56,997 nt of DNA from Alphaproteobacteria bacterium UBA998. GTDB taxonomy: Bacteria > Pseudomonadota > Alphaproteobacteria > Rickettsiales > UBA998. Both the position numbers and the translations under genes were made by a program. Location: positions 1-56,997 of the forward strand of contig DBAY01000068.1 of assembly GCA_002291925.1 (NCBI GenBank), in the 5' to 3' direction. Shown one piece after another: positions 50,848 to 56,997 of this stretch; within the stretch, counting starts at the first letter, position 1; each line of letters begins with the position of its first letter. Under the pieces are notes generated by a model. It searched no databases, was not told the origin of the DNA, and worked only from the letters and a program-made list of their open reading frames with translations.

Positions 50848-53703
50848 TCATGACGTTGTTTTTTCAAACAGGCGCCGCACCTCGGCCTGCCGCGCCAGCA
50901 GATGCTGGCGCAATGTATCAAAATTCTGCATGCCGCACGCCTCGGCCAGCAGGCGGCGCAAGGCGGCGGGGGCGGTGGCTTCTTCCAGCACGCCATGGCT
51001 GCACAGGCGGAGGAAGAACAGCAGGATGGTCTGGAGCTGCCGCGCATTTTCCAGCTGGCCTGCTTCCGCCCCGTGCCATAGCCCCGCCTGACGCATCGCG
51101 GGTGCAACGCTGCGCAGATCACCGGCAGGCCGCCCGGCCAGCACCCCCGGATGCGCCAGCACCTGCGCCTGCAGGATGAAATCCACATCCATCAGGCCGC
51201 CGGGTACGTGCTTCACATCCCATGGCGAGGTCGTGTGAAAGTTCTCGTTGATGCGGCGGCGCATGTCCGCGATGGCCTGGCCGATATCCGCCGCCGGGAT
51301 GGGCCGCGCCATCAGGGCGGCCAGCCGCTTCTGCAGCTCCGCCTGCCCGCCCGCGACCCCATGCACGATGCGCACCCGCGTGAGTGCCAGCCGCTCGAAG
51401 AGCCACGCGGATTCGGTGTGATAGCGCTCGAAGGCGGTCAGGCTCACCGCCATCGGCCCGTCCTTGCCGAAGGGACGCAGGCGCGTATCCACCTCATAGA
51501 GACGTCCGGCCCTGGTGAGCGCGGTCAGCCGCCCGACGATGCGCTGCGCGAGCCGGTTGAAATAGGCGCTGGCATTGAGCGGCCGCCCGCCGTCGGAGGC
51601 GGCGTCGTCATCCGCCTGATAAAGGAAATTCAGATCAAGGTCAGATCCGAAGGTCAGCTCCCGGCTGCCCAGCTTGCCCATGCCGAGGATGAACAGCTCG
51701 CCCCCCGGCACGCGGCCATAGTGCGCGGCGAATTCCTCCTCCGCCTGCTGGGCGACCCATTCCAGAATTACGTCCGCCAGATCGGAGAGGAAATGCCCCA
51801 CCTGCACCACATCGGCCATGGCTTTCAGCATCTGCACGCCCGCCTGGAAAATGCGCTCCTTCTGCATGGTGCAGAGGCGCACGAGACGGTCTTCCTCGTC
51901 GCGCCCCAGCTTCAGCCAGAAGGCGCGCTCCTCGCGCAGGACTTCCTTGTCTGGGAGCGGCTCGAAGAAGCGGCCGGAGAGCACGGCATCAAACAGGCTC
52001 GGCGTCTGGCTGAGCGTTTTGCCCAAGGAGGGGGCACTGCCCATGATCTCCGCGGTCAGCGTCAGCAAGTCGCGGTTGGAGGCGAACAGCGAGAAAAGCT
52101 GCACGCCCGAGGGCAGGTTGGTCATGAAGCCGTCGAAATGCTGGAAGGCCTCATCCGGGTTCACCGTGGCGGCGAGCGCAGCGAGAATCTCCGGCACCAG
52201 CTCGGTCAGCAGCTCGCGCGAGCGCTTGGTGCGCGTGCAGCGGCGGTTGCCCTTGTGCCAGTCTTGGATGGCAGAAGAAATGGTCTCGGGCTGCGAGAAG
52301 CCCATGCGGCGCAGCTCGGCCAGCGTGTCGGCATCATGCTCCACCCCGGTGAAGACCAGCTTGGAGCCGCCGGAAAGCGGGGCCGCCGTATGCTCAAACG
52401 CCCGCGTGAAATGATGATGCACCCGCCGCAGATGGCGGCTGAGCGTGCGCGTGAACCGCGTGACGCTGGCATAGCCCATGAATTCGGCCAGCTCCGCCAT
52501 GCCCACCTCGTCCGAGGGCAGCGTATGCGTCTGCTGGTCGGCGCGCATCTGAAGCCGGTGCTCCACGGTGCGGAAGAAGGCGTAAGAGCGTGTCAGCCGC
52601 CCCGCGATACGCGCATCCAGCAAGCCGTGCGCCACCAGCTCCCGCAGCACCTCCACCGTCTTGCGCGTGCGCAGCGCGAGGTCGCGCCCGCCCCAGATGA
52701 GCTGGTAAATCTGCGCGAGGAATTCGATCTCGCGGATGCCTCCCTTGCCCGTCTTGATGTTGTGGCCGTAGGGGTTGATTGCCTCCTCATAGCGCGCCTG
52801 CATCTGGCGCTTGATGGAGAGAATATCCGCCACCGCCGCGTAATCAAGATGGGTGCGCCACATGAAGGGCTGCAGATCCTCCATGAACTGCGCGCCGGTA
52901 TGGATATCCCCGGCAATCACGCGGGCCTTGATCATGGCGGCGCGTTCCCAGTTCTGGCCGACGCTTTCGTAATAGCGCAGCGCCGCGTGGGTGGTGACGG
53001 CGAGCGGCGTGGAGGCCGGGTCCGGGCGCAGTCGCAGGTCGGTGCGGAACACATAGCCGTCCGCCGTGCGGTCCTGCAGTAGGGCGGTGAGTTCCTGCGC
53101 GAGGCGGGTCATGAAGCCCTGCAGGGACTGGCGGCCCGTATAGGCCAGCCGTTCGGGGGCGTAGAGGATGATAAGGTCGATGTCGCTGGAATAGTTCAGC
53201 TCCCGCCCGCCCAGCTTGCCCATACCGAGGATGAAAATGCCGTGATTCTCCGCCGAGCTCAGCATCTGCTGCTGCACAGCCTTCTCGAGAAGATGGCTCA
53301 GCGCACCCTCCACCGCCCGCGCGGCGAAATCGGACAGCGCGCCGGTGACCTCCTCCCAGCCCCACCGCCCGCCAATATCCGCCAGCGCCACGGCCAGCGC
53401 CACCTGCTGCTTGCGGCGGCGCAGGCGAGCTGAAATCTTCAGCTCCGCAAAACGCTCCCCGGCGCGCCGGAAGGCCTCGCCCGGCCCCGCCTCCAGCAGA
53501 TCGGCCAGCACCTCCGGCCATGCCTCCAGCGCCCGCGAGAGATAGGGCGAATGGCGGCGCAGGTGGGCGAGGAAACGCCGCAGCGATTCATCCTCCATAA
53601 AGACCGCGAGCGGGGCGCAGGCCTGCAACTTCTGGCAATATTCCACCCACCCGGCATCATGGGCATCGGGATGGGGCGCAGTGGCGGGGGCGATGATCTT
53701 CAT
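50848..53703 (-). CDS. glnE: Bifunctional glutamine synthetase adenylyltransferase/deadenylylase
   Basis: A 951-residue enzyme that adds AMP to, or removes it from, glutamine synthetase according to the PII state. It has two nucleotidyltransferase domains. The N-terminal deadenylylase has FILGMGKLGGRELNYSSDID and the C-terminal adenylylase has FILGMGKLGSRELTFGSDLD; both keep the paired Asp residues. The PII-responding linker lies between. NIKTGKGGIREIEFLAQIYQ and KHVPGGLMDVDFILQAQVLA are further GlnE hallmarks. Divergent from the AsmA-like gene. Confidence 0.96.
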   Translation of the reverse strand: MKIIAPATAPHPDAHDAGWVEYCQKLQACAPLAVFMEDESLRRFLAHLRRHSPYLSRALEAWPEVLADLLEAGPGEAFRRAGERFAELKISARLRRRKQQVALAVALADIGGRWGWEEVTGALSDFAARAVEGALSHLLEKAVQQQMLSSAENHGIFILGMGKLGGRELNYSSDIDLIILYAPERLAYTGRQSLQGFMTRLAQELTALLQDRTADGYVFRTDLRLRPDPASTPLAVTTHAALRYYESVGQNWERAAMIKARVIAGDIHTGAQFMEDLQPFMWRTHLDYAAVADILSIKRQMQARYEEAINPYGHNIKTGKGGIREIEFLAQIYQLIWGGRDLALRTRKTVEVLRELVAHGLLDARIAGRLTRSYAFFRTVEHRLQMRADQQTHTLPSDEVGMAELAEFMGYASVTRFTRTLSRHLRRVHHHFTRAFEHTAAPLSGGSKLVFTGVEHDADTLAELRRMGFSQPETISSAIQDWHKGNRRCTRTKRSRELLTELVPEILAALAATVNPDEAFQHFDGFMTNLPSGVQLFSLFASNRDLLTLTAEIMGSAPSLGKTLSQTPSLFDAVLSGRFFEPLPDKEVLREERAFWLKLGRDEEDRLVRLCTMQKERIFQAGVQMLKAMADVVQVGHFLSDLADVILEWVAQQAEEEFAAHYGRVPGGELFILGMGKLGSRELTFGSDLDLNFLYQADDDAASDGGRPLNASAYFNRLAQRIVGRLTALTRAGRLYEVDTRLRPFGKDGPMAVSLTAFERYHTESAWLFERLALTRVRIVHGVAGGQAELQKRLAALMARPIPAADIGQAIADMRRRINENFHTTSPWDVKHVPGGLMDVDFILQAQVLAHPGVLAGRPAGDLRSVAPAMRQAGLWHGAEAGQLENARQLQTILLFFLRLCSHGVLEEATAPAALRRLLAEACGMQNFDTLRQHLLARQAEVRRLFEKTTS

Positions 53704-53810
53704 GCCGCCAGACTAGCGTCCGCCCCCCGTCCATCCAACACCGATTTTCGGTTTTCATTTCGGTGCATCCTGCTAAGACCAGCATGTTCTGTTGCTGGAG
53801 TCGCCTGCCC

Positions 53811-56800
53811 ATGTCCAAGGTCCGCTGGATCATCCGACGCGCATTGCCGGCCCTGCTGCTTCTGCTGGCCACCCTCGCTGGGCTGGTGACCCTCTCTCCC
53901 CGTCACGTACCGCTGCTGGAAGCAAACCTCGAGAACGCCCTCTCCACTGCCTTCGCCCCCCACCGCGTCACCGCCAGGGAGGCCCTGCTCGGCCTGCGCT
54001 GGACGCCGCTGCCGCATATGACGCTGCATGTGCGCGACATGGCGCTGCTCGATGCGGATGGCAAACCCGCCACCCGCCTGCCCGCCGTGGATGTGGAACT
54101 GTCGCTGGCCCGGCTCGTCCTCGGCACGCTCAGCTTCACGCGGCTGGATCTGGAGGGCGCGCTGGTCGCCATGCGAACCGGCGAGGATGGCCGCCTTTCA
54201 CTCGGGTTCAGCGAGCCAGCGGCGGCGGAAGCGGTCAGTACGGGCGGCGCGGCGCCCACGGGCTTTGACCTCTCGCGGCTGCCGGTGCGCGAAGTGCGCG
54301 TGAAAAATGCGCGCATGATTGTCAGCAGCCCACGCGGATTCGCGGCGTTTGACCTGCCACATTTCTATGTGCGCAATGGCGCCAGGAACCGGCAGGCGGA
54401 GCTGGAATTGCGCAACGGCGGCGAAGTTGCAACCTTGCGCCTTGATGCCACGACCGACAAGGATGGCGACACCCGCCTGCATGTGGAGGCCACGCGCCTG
54501 CCCACCGCGCCGCTAGTTCATCTGATACCTCAACTGGCGTCCGCGCAGGGATTAACACTGGCCCTGACCGGCCAGGCGGAGGCGATGCTCAGCTCGGATG
54601 GAAAACTGGAGCAAATTCAAGCATCACTGGAAGGAAGCCGGGGAAGCCTTGAGAATTCCACGCTCTTTGCGAAACCGCTTGTTATTGAGTCGTTCAAGGT
54701 GGGGGTGGCGGGGCATAGTGGAGGCTGGGAGATCAAGGAATTCGCCCTGCAAAGCCCGGACGTCACTATCAAGATCGCGGGTACGCTGCAAGCAGAAACC
54801 GATGGGCTGCATGGCGACCTCACCGCCGAGGCCGAGGGGCTCGCTGCGAACGCGCTCTCTAAATACTGGCCGCTGACGCTGGCCCCGCAGACGCGCGAAT
54901 GGGTGACCACCCGCATCCGCGACGGGCGGGTGCCACAGGGCCGCGTTCATTTCCGCTTCACGCCCGCCGACCTCGCCGCGCCAACCCTACCGGACGCGGC
55001 GATAGAGGCCGACCTGCGCTTGGAAGGCGCTACTATCCAGTATGTCGACCACCTGCCCCCGGCGAAGGACGTGCAGGCGGACATCCACATCACCGGTGAA
55101 ACCCTGCGCGCGCAGATCAGCCACGCCACCTCGCTCTCAGCCACGAGCACCAACGCCTCCACCTTGGAAATACCGAATTTCAATGACCTGACGACGCCAG
55201 TGAATCTGGAACTTCAACTCTCCACCACCGCGCAGGACATGGCCACCCTGCTTTCGCCGCAGCATCTGAACCTCGCCCCGACGCTGCATCTGGACCCGGC
55301 TACCATCCAGGGCACAGCCGAGGGCAGCGTAGCGCTCGGTCTCATCATCTACCCGGAGGAAGCGGGGCCGGTGCAGGATGCCTCCAGCATCGTCAATTAC
55401 CGCATCCGCGCCGATCTTACCGGCGCGGCGCAAAAGAAGCTGATGGGCCGCTGGGACGTGGAGGGGCTGAACGGGCATTTCGAGGCGGACAACACCCAGC
55501 TTTCCCTGCAAGGCACCACCTCCCTGCAGGGGGTGCCGGGCACGCTGAGCGTGGCGATGCAGCACGCACCGGCGGACACCACCTATCGCTGGCAGGCCGA
55601 TATGCCGCTCGGCAAGATGGGCGCGTTTGGACTCCCGCTGCCGGAAGGCGTCACGGGCGTGGCGGGCATGGATGCCACCCTGCGCGAGCGCGAGGGGCTG
55701 GACGAGGCAAGCGTGCGGCTTGACGTGACCCAGACGGACCTGCTGGTGCCGGACCTTGGCTACCGCAAGCCCGCCGGAACGCCCGGCACGCTGGAACTGT
55801 CGCATGTCGCCGCGAAAAATGCGCCGCATAACCTAGCGTTTCTCTATAAATACGGGGAGGAAACGTTGCAGGGCACCGCACAGCTGGGCGAAGGGCAGCG
55901 GGTGCAGGCGGTTGATCTGCCGATCATGCGGATTGCCGGCAATGACCTCGCGGCGCAGTATGCGCTGGAGCCGGACGGCCTGCGCCGCCTGCAATTGCGC
56001 GGCCCGCTGCTGAATGCCGCGCCGTGGATGGAAGAACCCGAAGACCCCGCAAAAGCCACCGAGGTGGCGCCGGACCCACTTTTTAACCTGGCGCTTGAGG
56101 TCAATGTGGGCCGCGTGCTGCTGGGGGCTAACCGGGCGCTGAATGCGTGGCAGGGCTCCATGACCTGCCGGGGCGATAGCTGCCAGTCCGCTTCACTTTC
56201 CGCGCGAACTGACGCGGGCAAGCTGCTGAAGTACAATGTCGAGCAAGCAGAGGGGGCTCGCACCCTGCATATCCGCGCCGAGGATGCGGGCGAAGTGCTG
56301 CGCGTGCTGAAAATCGCCGAACATGTCCGCGAGGGCACCCTCAACGTGCACGGCACCTTCAACGCGCAGAAGCCGGGCCAGCCGCTGGAAGCCAAGGTCG
56401 TGATGGAGGATTTCGCACTGGAAAACGCCCCCGCCCTCACCAAGATGCTCAGCCTGCTCTCCCTCACCGGCCTGCGCGATACTGTCACCGGCAAGGGGAT
56501 CGCCTTCCGCAAGCTGACCGGCGATGTCACCTATGAGAAAGACGATTTGATTATCAGGAACGCCAAGGCGTTTGGCCCGGCGCTGGGTGTTACGCTGGAG
56601 GGCGAAATCGCCAATCAGGGCAAACAACTGGCCCTCACCGGCACACTGGTGCCCTCTTATACAGCCAATTCGCTGCTGGGCAACATCCCCCTGCTTGGCA
56701 AGGCGCTGGTGGGTGGCGAAGGCGAAGGCATTTTCGCCGCCCGCTTCAGCGTGAAAGGCCCGGCGAGCGACCCGGAGGTGGGCGTCAACCCTCTCTCCCT

Positions 56801-56930
56801 GCTCACCCCCGGCTTCCTGCGCAACCTGTTCGAAGTGGCGGAAAGCCCAAGCGCCAACCGTGTCAGTGAAAAGAGCAAAAAAACACCGGTGCCCGAAAAG
56901 TTTTTGGATGCAACCGAGTCGCCAGAATAA
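53811..56930 (+). CDS. AsmA-like / YhdP-family giant envelope protein
   Basis: A 1039-residue protein with one N-terminal membrane helix (ALPALLLLLATLAGLVTLSP), a long beta-rich periplasmic body and the AsmA-like C-terminal module. The module ends in NIPLLGKALVGGEGEGIFAA and PEVGVNPLSLLTPGFLRNLF, the strongest family mark. Such proteins bridge inner and outer membranes and are thought to move phospholipids. I chose 53811 because the signal anchor MSKVRWIIRRALPALLL begins there, after CTGGAG; the frame is open from 53763. It is divergent from glnE, a common neighbourhood in alphaproteobacteria. The last 67 bases of the window after it hold nothing I recognise. Confidence 0.88.
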   Translation: MSKVRWIIRRALPALLLLLATLAGLVTLSPRHVPLLEANLENALSTAFAPHRVTAREALLGLRWTPLPHMTLHVRDMALLDADGKPATRLPAVDVELSLARLVLGTLSFTRLDLEGALVAMRTGEDGRLSLGFSEPAAAEAVSTGGAAPTGFDLSRLPVREVRVKNARMIVSSPRGFAAFDLPHFYVRNGARNRQAELELRNGGEVATLRLDATTDKDGDTRLHVEATRLPTAPLVHLIPQLASAQGLTLALTGQAEAMLSSDGKLEQIQASLEGSRGSLENSTLFAKPLVIESFKVGVAGHSGGWEIKEFALQSPDVTIKIAGTLQAETDGLHGDLTAEAEGLAANALSKYWPLTLAPQTREWVTTRIRDGRVPQGRVHFRFTPADLAAPTLPDAAIEADLRLEGATIQYVDHLPPAKDVQADIHITGETLRAQISHATSLSATSTNASTLEIPNFNDLTTPVNLELQLSTTAQDMATLLSPQHLNLAPTLHLDPATIQGTAEGSVALGLIIYPEEAGPVQDASSIVNYRIRADLTGAAQKKLMGRWDVEGLNGHFEADNTQLSLQGTTSLQGVPGTLSVAMQHAPADTTYRWQADMPLGKMGAFGLPLPEGVTGVAGMDATLREREGLDEASVRLDVTQTDLLVPDLGYRKPAGTPGTLELSHVAAKNAPHNLAFLYKYGEETLQGTAQLGEGQRVQAVDLPIMRIAGNDLAAQYALEPDGLRRLQLRGPLLNAAPWMEEPEDPAKATEVAPDPLFNLALEVNVGRVLLGANRALNAWQGSMTCRGDSCQSASLSARTDAGKLLKYNVEQAEGARTLHIRAEDAGEVLRVLKIAEHVREGTLNVHGTFNAQKPGQPLEAKVVMEDFALENAPALTKMLSLLSLTGLRDTVTGKGIAFRKLTGDVTYEKDDLIIRNAKAFGPALGVTLEGEIANQGKQLALTGTLVPSYTANSLLGNIPLLGKALVGGEGEGIFAARFSVKGPASDPEVGVNPLSLLTPGFLRNLFEVAESPSANRVSEKSKKTPVPEKFLDATESPE

Positions 56931-56997
56931 AGGGGTTTTGTATGCATAGGCTAAATGTTAATCAACATAAGTTCCTGGCATTGTCCCATTAAGATAG

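Overview
The window is 57 kb of dense, GC-rich (about 60% by eye) bacterial chromosome, best read as an alphaproteobacterium. The pointers are the fliL-fliM-DUF6468-motE and flgF-flgG-flgA-flgH flagellar blocks, the glnE/bcp pair divergent from a giant AsmA-like gene, a Mg-type hemB, anmK divergent from tyrS, and an isc operon with two adjacent cysteine desulfurases, an arrangement I associate with Rickettsiales and relatives. I cannot place it to order; an early-branching, motile, GC-rich lineage fits. No insertion sequence, prophage, CRISPR array or rRNA was seen.

Layout. 1-8 kb: tRNA-Ala, a sulfotransferase-like gene, then two divergent flagellar operons separated by 187 bp that hold two facing sigma-54 promoters. 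8-13 kb: a D-Ala-D-Ala carboxypeptidase with a SPOR domain, a GNAT acetyltransferase, UvrD helicase and two unknown genes. 13-21 kb: Xaa-Pro aminopeptidase, an orphan BMP-family binding protein, hemB, trpS and two unknown membrane proteins. 21-27 kb: groES-groEL behind a heat-shock (RpoH-type) promoter, an unknown membrane protein and a Cache/HAMP histidine-kinase-like protein that lacks its phosphoacceptor histidine. 27-34 kb: parC, recO, pepF and an unknown envelope protein. 33.5-42 kb: a cysteine-to-iron-sulfur operon on the minus strand, cysE-iscR-nifS-iscS-iscU-iscA-[alginate lyase]-hscB-hscA-fdx, with an IscR-like site over an internal promoter in front of iscS. 42-57 kb: an alpha/beta hydrolase, anmK and tyrS (both carrying in-frame repeat insertions), a small AT-richer patch of unknown genes, a second hydrolase, dadA, a sirtuin, bcp, glnE and the AsmA-like gene.

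The most striking feature is a large set of palindromic repeats, about 20 copies in several families. Most end in GTCAT/ATGAC; one family is built on CCCTCTCCC/GGGAGAGGG. They fill nearly every longer intergenic gap and abut stop codons. Two copies of the CCCTCTCCC family sit inside anmK and tyrS in the same orientation and the same reading frame, adding nearly the same 37-residue peptide to two unrelated enzymes; tyrS has a second in-frame insert from another family. This resembles the Rickettsia palindromic elements. A separate 30-bp inverted repeat built of TTTTAG units brackets two gene junctions (16.2-16.6 kb and 35.8 kb); at one it encloses three of the palindromes.

Functional links: cysE makes the cysteine precursor, two desulfurases release sulfur, IscU/IscA/HscB/HscA/Fdx assemble clusters and IscR senses them. 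A PL7 alginate lyase lipoprotein gene is spliced into this operon with overlapping start and stop codons on both sides, so it is probably co-translated with iron-sulfur assembly genes.
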